Assembly (NCBI GenBank): GCA_029780415.1
Contig: JAKOYN010000016.1
Coordinates: 1-17,123 of the forward strand
Origin: RXIX01 sp003989075
GTDB taxonomy: Bacteria; Pseudomonadota; Gammaproteobacteria; Competibacterales; Competibacteraceae
Length of the DNA stretch: 17,123 bases
Reading direction: 5' to 3'
Below the pieces are notes generated by a model, which was not told the origin of the DNA, did no database searches, and saw only the letters and a program-made list of their open reading frames with translations. Both the position numbers and the translations under genes were made by a program. Shown piece after piece: positions 8,177-15,214 of the stretch (position 1 is its first letter; every line of letters begins with the position of its first letter).

Positions 8177-8600
8177 CGGCCTGCAAGCCTCTGACGAAAC
8201 CTCCGTTCGTCCTGAGCCTGTCGAAGGATGAACGGCGTTAGTGAGATGCCCTTCGACAAGCTCAGGGCGAACCCTTCGACAAGCTCAGGGCGAACCCGTC
8301 GACAAGCTCAGGGTGAACGGCGGTGTGGTGTTTTCCGTTCGCCCTGAGCCTGTCGAAGGATGAACGGCGTTAGTGAGATGCCCTTCGACAAGCTCAGGGC
8401 GAACCCTTCGACAAGCTCAGGGCGAACCCTTCGACAAGCTCAGGGCGAACCCTTCGACAAGCTCAGGGCGAACCCTTCGACAAGCTCAGGGTGAACGGCG
8501 GTGCGGTGTTTTCCGTTCGTCCTGAGCCTGTCGAAGGGAGCCTGTCGAAGGGAGCCTGTCGAAGGGCAAGTTCCACCCGGATAGCAAGGCTTGCAGGCCG
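8177..8600. repeat. 14-bp inverted repeat enclosing the dppA-dppB repeat cluster
   Basis: cggcctgcaagcct at 8177-8190 is the exact reverse complement of aggcttgcaggccg at 8587-8600. Everything between is the inverted-repeat cluster plus short flanks. It could be the ends of an inserted element or the stem of an original intergenic hairpin. Confidence 0.75.
8205..8566. repeat. Cluster of inverted 23-bp repeats in the dppA-dppB gap
   Basis: The unit has a ctgagcctgtcgaagg core in one orientation and cttcgacaagctcaggg in the other. Forward units begin at 8205, 8337 and 8515. Reverse units are head to tail at an exact 23-bp period: three from 8251 and five from 8383. Two extra 14-bp fragments (agcctgtcgaaggg) end the cluster. 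The same spacer (atgaacggcgttagtgagatg) follows the first two forward units, and a ggcggtg(t/c)ggtgttttcc spacer follows each reverse run. A transcript can fold a forward unit on the next reverse unit into a ~23-bp stem. As with REP elements between transporter genes, this may stabilise the dppA message and lower expression of downstream genes. Confidence 0.93.
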
Positions 8601-8660
8601 GGCCGGTACCATCCTGCATAGCTCCCTATTGTTCACACTCAACCTTTCAGTCTGACGCCG

Positions 8661-9671
8661 ATGCTGCTGTTCCTATTGCGCCGCCTGGGCCTGCTGGTGC
8701 CGACCTTCCTTGGCGTCACTGCCATTGCCTTTGCCCTGATTCACCTCATCCCCGGTGATCCGCTGGAGCTGCTGGCTGGCGAGCGCGGCATCGATCCCGA
8801 GCGCCACGCCCGCATGCTGCACGAGCTGGGCTTTGATCAGCCCTTGTGGCGTCAGTACCTGGATTACATCGGCGCGGTCGTGCAGGGCAATCTGGGTACC
8901 TCGCTGATTACCCGCCAGCCGGTGCTGGATGAATTCATGACCCTGTTCCCTGCTACCCTGGAGCTGTCGCTGGCGGCGATGCTGTTCGCGGTGCTGCTGG
9001 GTCTGCCGGCGGGCATTCTCGCTGCGGTCAAGCGCGGCACGGTGCTGGATCACACGGTGATGGGGATATCGCTCACCGGCTATTCGATGCCGATTTTCTG
9101 GTGGGCGCTGCTGCTGATCCTGTTGTTCTCGGTGCAACTGGGCTGGACGCCGGTCTCGGGGCGCATCGCCGTGGAGTTCTACATCGAACCGGTGACCGGT
9201 CTGCTGCTTATCGATACCCTGCTGGCTGGGGATTACGAGGCGTTCCGCTCAGCAGTGCGCCATCTGATCCTGCCGGCCATTGTCCTGGGCACCATTCCGC
9301 TGGCGGTGATCGCACGCATGACCCGCTCGGCGCTGCTGGAGGTGATCCGTGAGGACTATATCCGCGTTGCCCGCGCCAAGGGCCTGTCGCCGCTGCGAGT
9401 GATCGGTGTGCATGCGCTGCGCAATGCGCTGATCCCGGTGGTGACGGTGATTGGCCTGCAGGTAGGTACGCTGCTGGCCGGGGCGATCCTGACCGAAACC
9501 CTGTTTGCCTGGCCGGGTATCGGCAAATGGCTGATCGATTCGATCAACCGCCGCGATTATCCAGCGGTGCAGGGCGGTATTCTGCTGGTGGCGAGCGTGG
9601 TGATGCTGGTCAATCTGCTGGTCGATCTGCTGTATGGCTTGATCAATCCGCGCATCCGGCATGCGCATTAA
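8661..9671 (+). CDS. dppB: Dipeptide ABC transporter permease DppB
   Basis: The 336-residue inner-membrane protein forms the transport channel with DppC. The N-terminal helix (about 9-31, ending IPGDPLELLAGERG) matches the DppB/OppB group. Further helices lie near 100-123, 134-160, 202-220, 256-280 and 305-328. The cytoplasmic EAA loop that contacts the ATPases is at 227-246 (EVIREDYIRVARAKGLSPLR), followed by HALRNALIPVVTVIG. The tail INPRIRHAH is typical. No strong ribosome site is visible before the ATG at 8661; the N-terminal match to the family supports this start. The preceding repeat cluster may reduce its expression relative to dppA. Confidence 0.95.
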   Translation: MLLFLLRRLGLLVPTFLGVTAIAFALIHLIPGDPLELLAGERGIDPERHARMLHELGFDQPLWRQYLDYIGAVVQGNLGTSLITRQPVLDEFMTLFPATLELSLAAMLFAVLLGLPAGILAAVKRGTVLDHTVMGISLTGYSMPIFWWALLLILLFSVQLGWTPVSGRIAVEFYIEPVTGLLLIDTLLAGDYEAFRSAVRHLILPAIVLGTIPLAVIARMTRSALLEVIREDYIRVARAKGLSPLRVIGVHALRNALIPVVTVIGLQVGTLLAGAILTETLFAWPGIGKWLIDSINRRDYPAVQGGILLVASVVMLVNLLVDLLYGLINPRIRHAH

Positions 9672-9695
9672 GCACTGCGCTCTGGAGGAATCCAC

Positions 9696-9806
9696 ATGCT
9701 GGCTGAAAACGTGGTTCTGGCCGCAGATTGGCAAGGCCATTTATTTGAACGAGCTATTGAGCATCGCGCCACACGCAAGCGGGCGCCTGCCGGGACCTGG
9801 CCGTGA
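9696..9806 (+). CDS. Candidate 36-residue small ORF between dppB and dppC
   Basis: The frame starts at an ATG 24 bases after dppB and is preceded by a strong Shine-Dalgarno (ggagga) at good spacing. It ends in a TGA that overlaps the GTG start of dppC as GTGA. The peptide is MLAENVVLAADW...RAPAGTWP, basic in its second half (FERAIEHRATRKRA), without a membrane helix or signal peptide. I do not recognise it. Because dppC itself has only a GTG and no obvious ribosome site of its own, translating this ORF may bring ribosomes to dppC (translational coupling). It could be a true small protein, a coupling leader, or an unselected frame; the ribosome site and overlap favour translation. Confidence 0.5.
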   Translation: MLAENVVLAADWQGHLFERAIEHRATRKRAPAGTWP

Positions 9807-10690
9807 CTGAGCACGCTCTTACCCTGACCCCACCGGGTCCTCTGCGCGAATTCTGGAGTCATTTTCGCCAGAACGCCGGCGCGGTCGCTGGCCTGCTGGT
9901 GATTACCGTGCTGCTGGTGGTGGCGCTGGGTGCACCCTGGCTGGCGCCGCATCCGCCCGCCGAGCAATACCGCGATGCACTGCTGTTGCCGCCGGCCTGG
10001 CTCGATGGCGGCAATTGGCGCTTTCCACTGGGAACCGATGACATTGGCCGCGACCTGCTGTCGCGCCTGCTGTTCGGGGCGCGGGTCTCGCTGCTGATTG
10101 GCTGCATCGTGGTGACGCTATCGCTGGCGGCGGGGATTCTGCTCGGCCTGCTGGCCGGCTTTTTCCGTGGCCTGATCGATACGCTGATCATGCGCCTGAT
10201 GGACATCCTGCTGGCCCTGCCGAGCCTGCTGCTGGCAATTGCCATCGTCGCCGTGCTGGGGCCGAGCCTGAACAATGCCATGATCGCCATTGCCGTCGTG
10301 GTGCTGCCGCATTATGTGCGCCTGACCCGCGCGGCGGTGCTTAGCGAAATTGCCAAGGATTACGTCATGGCCAGTCAGGTGGCCGGTGCCGGGCTGCTGC
10401 GGCAGATGTTCGTCAACGTGCTGCCCAATTGCCTGGCGCCGCTGATCGTGCAGGCTACGCTCGGCTTCTCAGCGGCGATTCTCGACGCGGCAGCGCTGGG
10501 CTTTCTCGGCCTGGGCGCGCAGCCGCCGACTCCGGAATGGGGCACGATGCTCGCCGATGCCCGCCAGTTTATCCAGCGCGCCTGGTGGGTGGTGACCTTC
10601 CCCGGCCTGGCGATCCTGATCACCGTGCTGGCCTTTAACCTGATGGGTGATGGTCTGCGCGATGCCCTCGACCCGAAACTGAAGCGCTGA
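9803..10690 (+). CDS. dppC: Dipeptide ABC transporter permease DppC
   Basis: The 295-residue second permease pairs with DppB. The N-terminus PGPLREFWSHFRQNAGAVAG (11-30) precedes the first helix (28-45), and the periplasmic PAEQYRDALLLPPAWLDGG segment (52-70) and LGTDDIGRDLLSRLLFGAR (76-94) closely match E. coli DppC. Helices follow near 96-121, 135-153, 157-170, 214-234 and 264-282. The EAA loop is at 181-199 (SEIAKDYVMASQVAGAGLL), followed by PNCLAPLIVQATLGFS. The C-terminus GDGLRDALDPKLKR is the family signature. The GTG start lies in the stop of the upstream small ORF; the first in-frame residues align with the family length, so GTG is accepted. dppD begins 2 bases after its stop. Confidence 0.95.
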   Translation: MTEHALTLTPPGPLREFWSHFRQNAGAVAGLLVITVLLVVALGAPWLAPHPPAEQYRDALLLPPAWLDGGNWRFPLGTDDIGRDLLSRLLFGARVSLLIGCIVVTLSLAAGILLGLLAGFFRGLIDTLIMRLMDILLALPSLLLAIAIVAVLGPSLNNAMIAIAVVVLPHYVRLTRAAVLSEIAKDYVMASQVAGAGLLRQMFVNVLPNCLAPLIVQATLGFSAAILDAAALGFLGLGAQPPTPEWGTMLADARQFIQRAWWVVTFPGLAILITVLAFNLMGDGLRDALDPKLKR

Positions 10691-10692
10691 CC

Positions 10693-11679
10693 ATGGCTCT
10701 GCTCGATATTGAACACTTGACGGTGGAGTTTGGCGCGGCGTCGGCACCGTTCCGGGCGGTGGACGGGGTCGATTTGCAGATCGACGCTGGCGAGGTGGTT
10801 GGCATAGTCGGCGAATCGGGTTCGGGCAAGTCGGTGCTGTCGCTGGCGGTGCTCGGTCTGGTGGATTTTCCGGGCCGGGTTGCGGCGCGGACGCTGGCGT
10901 TCGACGGTCAGGACCTGCTGCGCCTGTCAGCACGGGCGCGACGGCGCTTGACCGGCAAGGATATGGCCATGGTGTTTCAGGACCCGATGACCAGCCTGAA
11001 TCCCTGCTACACGGTCGGTTTCCAGATCGAGGAAACCCTGCGCGTGCATGAAGGCGGCAGCCGTGCGACGCGCCGGCAGCGGGCGCTGGATCTGCTGGCG
11101 CAGGTTGGCATTCCCGATCCGGCCAGTCGCCTGCGCGCCTTTCCGCATCAGCTTTCCGGCGGCATGAGTCAGCGGGTGCTGATTGCCCTGGCGATTGCCT
11201 GCAACCCGCGCCTGCTGATTGCCGATGAGCCGACCACGGCCCTGGACGTGACCATTCAGGCACAGATTCTCGGCCTGCTGCGCGATCTGCAGCGGCAGCG
11301 CGGCATGGCGCTGATCCTGATTACCCATGATCTGGCGCTGGCGGCGGAGAATTGCCAGCGGGTGGTGGTGATGTATGCCGGACAGGTGGTAGAAAGCGGG
11401 CCGATTGCCGCCGTGTTTGCCGCGCCGCGCCATCCCTACACCCGTGCGCTGCTCAGCGCTCTGCCTGAAAGCGGCACCGGGCAGCGGCGTCTGGCCACGC
11501 TGGCCGGCGTGGTGCCTGGGCAATATGACCGTCCCAGCGGCTGCCTGCTGCATCCGCGCTGCCTCTTTGTCAGTGAACGCTGCCGCCTGCAGCCGCCCGG
11601 TCTGCGTCCCGTGGGTCCGCAGCGGCAGGCGCGCTGCCACACGCCCCTTGATGCCGCTGGAAGGCCCACCGATGACTGA
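10693..11679 (+). CDS. dppD: Dipeptide ABC transporter ATPase DppD
   Basis: The 328-residue cytoplasmic ATPase energises DppBC together with DppF. Walker A GESGSGKS is at 40-47, Q-loop Q96 in MVFQDPMTSLNP, signature LSGGM at 154-158, Walker B LLIADEP at 174-180, D-loop ALDV at 183-186 and H-loop H212. The C-terminal oligopeptide-transporter extension (about 235-320) has four cysteines, C284, C290, C297 and C315, in the spacing typical of DppD/OppD proteins. In some homologues this set holds an iron-sulfur cluster (family knowledge; not shown here). The gene lies 2 bases after dppC and overlaps dppF by 8 bases, so the three are co-translated. Confidence 0.95.
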   Translation: MALLDIEHLTVEFGAASAPFRAVDGVDLQIDAGEVVGIVGESGSGKSVLSLAVLGLVDFPGRVAARTLAFDGQDLLRLSARARRRLTGKDMAMVFQDPMTSLNPCYTVGFQIEETLRVHEGGSRATRRQRALDLLAQVGIPDPASRLRAFPHQLSGGMSQRVLIALAIACNPRLLIADEPTTALDVTIQAQILGLLRDLQRQRGMALILITHDLALAAENCQRVVVMYAGQVVESGPIAAVFAAPRHPYTRALLSALPESGTGQRRLATLAGVVPGQYDRPSGCLLHPRCLFVSERCRLQPPGLRPVGPQRQARCHTPLDAAGRPTDD

Positions 11680-12646
11680 AACCGCGCCGCTGCTGGATGC
11701 GCAGAACCTGGCCCGTCATTACCCAGTTGCCCGGGGCTGGTTTCAGCCGCCGGCCCTGGTGCGCGCCCTCGATGGCGTATCCTTCACCCTGCGGCCGCGC
11801 CAGACTCTGGCGGTGGTGGGTGAATCCGGCTGTGGCAAATCCACTCTGGCGCGCCTGCTGACCCTGATCGAAACGCCCAGCAGCGGGGCCTTGCGTCTGC
11901 GGGGACGCGACTTCGCCCAGGCCAGCGCCCACGAGCGCCGCGCCGCGCGCTGTCAGGTGCAGATGGTGTTTCAGAACCCGTTCAGCTCGCTGAATCCGCG
12001 CCAGAAGATCGGCGCCATTCTGCAGGAACCGCTGATCGTCAACACGGATCTGCACCGCCGCGCCCGTGAGGAAAAGGTGCGGTCCATGATGGAGCGGGTC
12101 GGTCTGCGCCCGGAGCATTACACGCGCTATCCGCACATGTTTTCCGGTGGTCAGCGCCAGCGCATTGCCATTGCCCGCGCCCTGATGCTGCAACCGCCGA
12201 TCGTGGTCGCGGATGAGCCGGTCTCAGCGCTGGATGTGTCGATTCAGGCGCAGGTGCTGAATCTGCTGCTGGATCTGCAGGATGAGCTGGGTGTGGCCTA
12301 TGTGTTCATTTCCCACGATCTGGGCGTGGTGCGCCATATCGCCGACGATGTGCTGGTGATGTATCTGGGTCGGCCAGTCGAGCAGGGTCCGCGTGCGCTG
12401 CTGTTCGACGATCCGCGCCATCCCTATACCCGCACTCTGCTGGCGGCGATGCCGCAACTGGACCCGACGCAGCGCCGGCCCTGGGCGCCACTGCCGGGCG
12501 AACCGCCATCGCCCTTGGCGCCGCCGCCGGGCTGTGCGTTCCATACCCGCTGTCCATTGGCCACTGACCTATGCCGGGCCAGCCGTCCGGAGCTGCGGTC
12601 CGTGGCGGGGCGCGCGGTGGCCTGTCATCACGCCGAGGCGGTGTAG
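11672..12646 (+). CDS. dppF: Dipeptide ABC transporter ATPase DppF
   Basis: The second ATPase has 324 residues from the ATG at 11672. The open frame extends upstream to 11405, but that part overlaps dppD and has shadow composition. A ggaagg ribosome site at 11659-11664 supports 11672. Walker A GESGCGKS is at 50-57, Q-loop Q101 in MVFQNPFSSLNPR, signature FSGGQ at 157-161, Walker B IVVADEP at 177-183 and H-loop H215. The C-terminal extension has C288, C294, C301 and C318. The GCGKS Walker A and the FSGGQRQR signature distinguish the DppF/OppF type from DppD. The protein hydrolyses ATP as a heterodimer with DppD. Confidence 0.95.
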   Translation: MTETAPLLDAQNLARHYPVARGWFQPPALVRALDGVSFTLRPRQTLAVVGESGCGKSTLARLLTLIETPSSGALRLRGRDFAQASAHERRAARCQVQMVFQNPFSSLNPRQKIGAILQEPLIVNTDLHRRAREEKVRSMMERVGLRPEHYTRYPHMFSGGQRQRIAIARALMLQPPIVVADEPVSALDVSIQAQVLNLLLDLQDELGVAYVFISHDLGVVRHIADDVLVMYLGRPVEQGPRALLFDDPRHPYTRTLLAAMPQLDPTQRRPWAPLPGEPPSPLAPPPGCAFHTRCPLATDLCRASRPELRSVAGRAVACHHAEAV

Positions 12647-12681
12647 CTCGCAGCATGGGCTTACTGCGATGCGCTCCTGTT

Positions 12682-12715
12682 CGATCACCAGAAGCCCTTA
12701 CCCGCGCGGTGATCG
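12682..12715. repeat. 8-bp inverted repeat downstream of dppF
   Basis: cgatcacc (12682-12689) and its exact reverse complement ggtgatcg (12708-12715) are 18 bases apart. It may be a protein-binding site or part of an mRNA end structure; no T-tract follows. Confidence 0.4.
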
Positions 12716-12747
12716 GCGCGGATTGCCGAGGATTGGATTAAGATAAG

Positions 12748-12771
12748 GGACGTAATCCGTCCTCAATTTTT
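12748..12771 (+). terminator. Weak Rho-independent terminator or attenuator
   Basis: A ggacg-taatc-cgtcc hairpin (12748-12762) is followed after four bases by five T (12767-12771). The stem is only 5 bp, so termination would be partial. It lies between dppF and the activator gene and overlaps an alternative inverted repeat ggatta/taatcc (12735-12740 and 12753-12758). Confidence 0.35.
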
Positions 12772-12802
12772 CCTTTCCGCGCGCTTTCTTCCGGGTGATC
12801 CC

Positions 12803-14176
12803 ATGGCTCAATCCGATTCTCGCAGCACCGGCACCGAAATCATCATTGCGGCCTCGGCGTCCGCGTTGCGGGTTCAGTTTGAAGCCATTGAGCTGCAGGT
12901 TATCGCTGGGCCGGATATGGGTCTGGAAGCCCGTCTGGGCCTGCCGAATGTGCGCCTTGGCTCGGCACCCGATAACGATATCGTGCTGAATGATCGCGCA
13001 GTGTCGCGCCGCCATGCCGAGATTCAGCTCACCCCGCAGGGTCTGCTGCTGCGTGATCTGGGTTCGACCAATGGCACCTTCATCAACAACGTGCGCATTA
13101 CCGAAGCCTATGTGCCGGCTGATGCTGAATGCACGCTGGGCTATTCGCGGCTGCTGATTCGCCAGTGCACCGAGGAGCGGTCGGTTGCTGTCTCGCGTCA
13201 GGAAGAGCGCCTTGGCGAGCTGGTTGGGTCCAGTGAGCGCATGCGTGAGCTGTATGGCCTGATTCGGGCTGTGGCGCCGACGCCGACCACGGTGCATTTG
13301 CACGGTGAATCGGGTTCGGGCAAGGAACTGGTGGCGCGCACCCTGCATGCGCTCTCGGGGCGACCGGGACCTCTGGTGGTGTTTGATGCTTCGGTGGCCG
13401 ATCCGGAGATGGTGCGCAACGATCTGTTTGGCCATATCAAGGGTGCGTTCACCGGTGCAACCGGCAGCCGCGAGGGTGCGTTTCGCCAGGCGCATACCGG
13501 TACGCTGTTCATTGATGAGATTGGCGAATTGCCGCTTGATCTGCAGCCGCGCCTGTTGCGGGTGCTGGAAACCCGGGAGGTGATGCCGATTGGCGCCGAT
13601 AAGCCGATTCGCGTCGATGTGCGGGTGATTACCGCTACGCATCGTGATCTGGCGGCCATGGTCAAGGCGGGCCGTTTTCGCGCTGATCTGTATTACCGGC
13701 TTTCCGTGGTGCCGATCGAGATTCCGATGCTGCGCGAGATCAGCTCGGACATTCCGCGCATCGCCCGCCATTTGTGCAAGCAGTTGCAGTTGAGTTGCCG
13801 GTTGTCGGAGGCGGCGTTGCAGGCTTTGCAGTGCTATAGCTGGCCGGGCAATGTGCGTGAGTTGCGCAATGTGCTGGAGCGGGCGGCGGTGCTGCGTGGT
13901 GATCAGGAGGTGCGCCCGGAAGATTTGCGCCTGCCGCGCGATGAGTTGGCGGCGTCTGTGGCCTCGGTTACGCCTGTGGCTGGATACGGCGGCGATGCCG
14001 GGGCGCGTTCGAGTGCCGCCGATGCCCGGGCGCATTTGAAGGATATGGAACGGCAGATGATTCTGGATGCGCTGGCCCGTAACCAGAACAATAAGGCGGC
14101 GGTGGCCCGCGAGCTGGGCATTCCGCTATCGACCCTGAAGCGGCGCATCAAGGATTATTTCGGCGAAGAGGACTGA
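12803..14176 (+). CDS. Sigma54-dependent activator with N-terminal FHA domain
   Basis: The 457-residue enhancer-binding protein should remodel sigma54-RNA polymerase using ATP. An FHA domain (about 32-122) reads phosphothreonine signals; its key residues are visible in RLGSAPDNDIVL (51-62), SRRHAEI (68-74) and LGSTNGTFINN (86-96). The AAA+ domain (about 138-365) has Walker A GESGSGKE (168-175), the sigma54-contacting GAFTGA (214-219), Walker B TLFIDEI (234-240), the sensor/arginine-finger region GRFRADLYYRLSV (290-302) and WPGNVRELRN (347-356). A Fis-type helix-turn-helix ends the protein (NNKAAVARELGIPLSTLKRR, 429-448). There is no receiver domain, so the input is likely a Ser/Thr kinase, but none is encoded in the window. 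It lies 156 bases after dppF on the same strand. Targets are unknown. Confidence 0.93.
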   Translation: MAQSDSRSTGTEIIIAASASALRVQFEAIELQVIAGPDMGLEARLGLPNVRLGSAPDNDIVLNDRAVSRRHAEIQLTPQGLLLRDLGSTNGTFINNVRITEAYVPADAECTLGYSRLLIRQCTEERSVAVSRQEERLGELVGSSERMRELYGLIRAVAPTPTTVHLHGESGSGKELVARTLHALSGRPGPLVVFDASVADPEMVRNDLFGHIKGAFTGATGSREGAFRQAHTGTLFIDEIGELPLDLQPRLLRVLETREVMPIGADKPIRVDVRVITATHRDLAAMVKAGRFRADLYYRLSVVPIEIPMLREISSDIPRIARHLCKQLQLSCRLSEAALQALQCYSWPGNVRELRNVLERAAVLRGDQEVRPEDLRLPRDELAASVASVTPVAGYGGDAGARSSAADARAHLKDMERQMILDALARNQNNKAAVARELGIPLSTLKRRIKDYFGEED

Positions 14177-14326
14177 GGAGCGCCGCAAGTCCTGTGTTTA
14201 ATAGCCCGCGTTGCCGGTACAGCTCTTGTTGCATCATGCCAGCGTTATTCTTTTACTTGCGCGCCTTTTAGGCGTGTTAGTTGAATGTTTGGTTGCTACC
14301 AAAAAAACGGCAACCTGGCCTATGTC

Positions 14327-14370
14327 GCTAACGACAAACTCAGCCGACCCGTCTGGAGCAACTTGTTAGC
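14327..14370 (-). other. Short or decayed attC-like recombination site
   Basis: Read on the minus strand it begins gctaacaagttgctccag, continues with ggtcggctgag, and ends gtcgttagc. The ends gctaac/gttagc are complementary, and the aacaag..gctccag segment matches the second site at 15136-15210. The stop codon of the adjacent gene lies inside it, as is common in cassettes. At 44 bp it is shorter than usual attC sites, and its right core is gttagcg rather than gttrrry, so it may be degenerate. Confidence 0.5.
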
Positions 14371-15082
14371 TGCCAAGGAGCTGCCAAGCTTTCGGAATTT
14401 TAGAAAAAGCCTCTCTGGCCAACTTCAGTGTTTCACCTTCTGCATAATCCATAAGTACAAATTCATCACAATCAAGAATCTTGATTTCATCATCTCCGGG
14501 ATATAAAAGCACCACAGTAACGCCATTAGATAGAGTGGCAATGGCATTGATCCGGCCAAAATCAAGTTCATCAAAAGCTTTTACAAATACCGGAGTATCT
14601 TCCCTGAAATCAATAAAAAGTGTGCTGTAGGCATCTCCTCCAATCCATTCTTGATTAATACATGCAATACAAGAGTTTTTTGCACAAATTATTTCTATCT
14701 CATTGTCTTCATCCACTAAACCAATGCCATCATCTATAATAAACTTGAGGGCTGAAATAGACAATATGGCATCGCCTCGATCCAGCTTGACAGCGATGTG
14801 ATCGACAGTGTTTTCGTAGCTATGACAGTTATAGGTGTCATCATCTGAAAAATGCTTTCTAATAAAATCCTCATCGGGTTCTTCGTCTATATCCTCGTCC
14901 GATTCTAGTTTTTGAAAATACTCTATGGCATCAAAATCTGGTTGAACTCGATTTATCAATAGCTCTTTCTTTGTCATAAAACGTGGTTCAAATAAATTGC
15001 AATAAAGCAGTTTTAGTTCTGACTGTCGCTGCTTTCCGGTTTTCTCGATCGACATTGGTTCTACTGGTTGCTTAAATATCAT
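14366..15082 (-). CDS. Unknown acidic protein in a putative integron cassette
   Basis: The 238-residue protein is not recognised. It is strongly acidic, with a cluster SDEDIDEEPDED at 61-72 and SDDD at 79-82. It contains a CX4CX2C group (C133, C138, C141) and other cysteines at 28, 86 and 205. No signal peptide or membrane helix is visible, so it is probably soluble and cytoplasmic. The alternating short hydrophobic strands after residue 90 suggest a beta-rich fold. GC is much lower than in the dpp genes, indicating a different origin. An aagg lies about 11 bases before the ATG at 15082; M10 (15055) is an alternative start without a ribosome site. The stop sits within an attC-like site and another attC lies upstream of the start, the layout of a gene cassette. 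Confidence 0.75.
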   Translation of the reverse strand: MIFKQPVEPMSIEKTGKQRQSELKLLYCNLFEPRFMTKKELLINRVQPDFDAIEYFQKLESDEDIDEEPDEDFIRKHFSDDDTYNCHSYENTVDHIAVKLDRGDAILSISALKFIIDDGIGLVDEDNEIEIICAKNSCIACINQEWIGGDAYSTLFIDFREDTPVFVKAFDELDFGRINAIATLSNGVTVVLLYPGDDEIKILDCDEFVLMDYAEGETLKLAREAFSKIPKAWQLLGS

Positions 15083-15135
15083 GATTATTCTTGCCTTGGA
15101 TCCATATGGTTAATAGTAGACGATACTTCGGGTAT

Positions 15136-15210
15136 GCCTAACGCTTGAATTGAGTCGACGCGAAACCGCGTAGCGGCGGTTGAGCGGTCGGCTGGAGCGC
15201 CTTGTTGGGA
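15136..15210 (-). other. Integron attC site
   Basis: On the minus strand this 75-bp imperfect palindrome reads tcccaacaaggcgctccag, then ccgaccgctc, a gc-rich centre, and ends ctcaattcaagcgttaggc. The gttaggc right core fits gttrrry. The left core tcccaac fits ryyyaac except its first base. The aacaaggcgctccag arm is the form seen in many gammaproteobacterial attC sites. It starts 4 bases after the stop of the gene at 15215-15751 and precedes the next gene, exactly where a cassette attC should be. Confidence 0.78.
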
Positions 15211-15214
15211 AATC

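Noticed and set aside
6492..8186. 564-codon minus-strand frame across dppA
   Set aside because: Longer than dppA but purely a shadow; dppA matches its family along its whole length.
8205..8566. CRISPR array
   Set aside because: Units are inverted and directly abutting with fixed spacers that repeat; there are no unique spacers and no cas genes.
11405..11671. Upstream extension of the dppF frame
   Set aside because: It overlaps dppD in another frame and the family N-terminus begins at 11672 next to a ribosome site.
14169..14193. Terminator after the activator gene (aggact/agtcct)
   Set aside because: The 13-base loop, 6-bp stem and lack of a T-run make it unconvincing.
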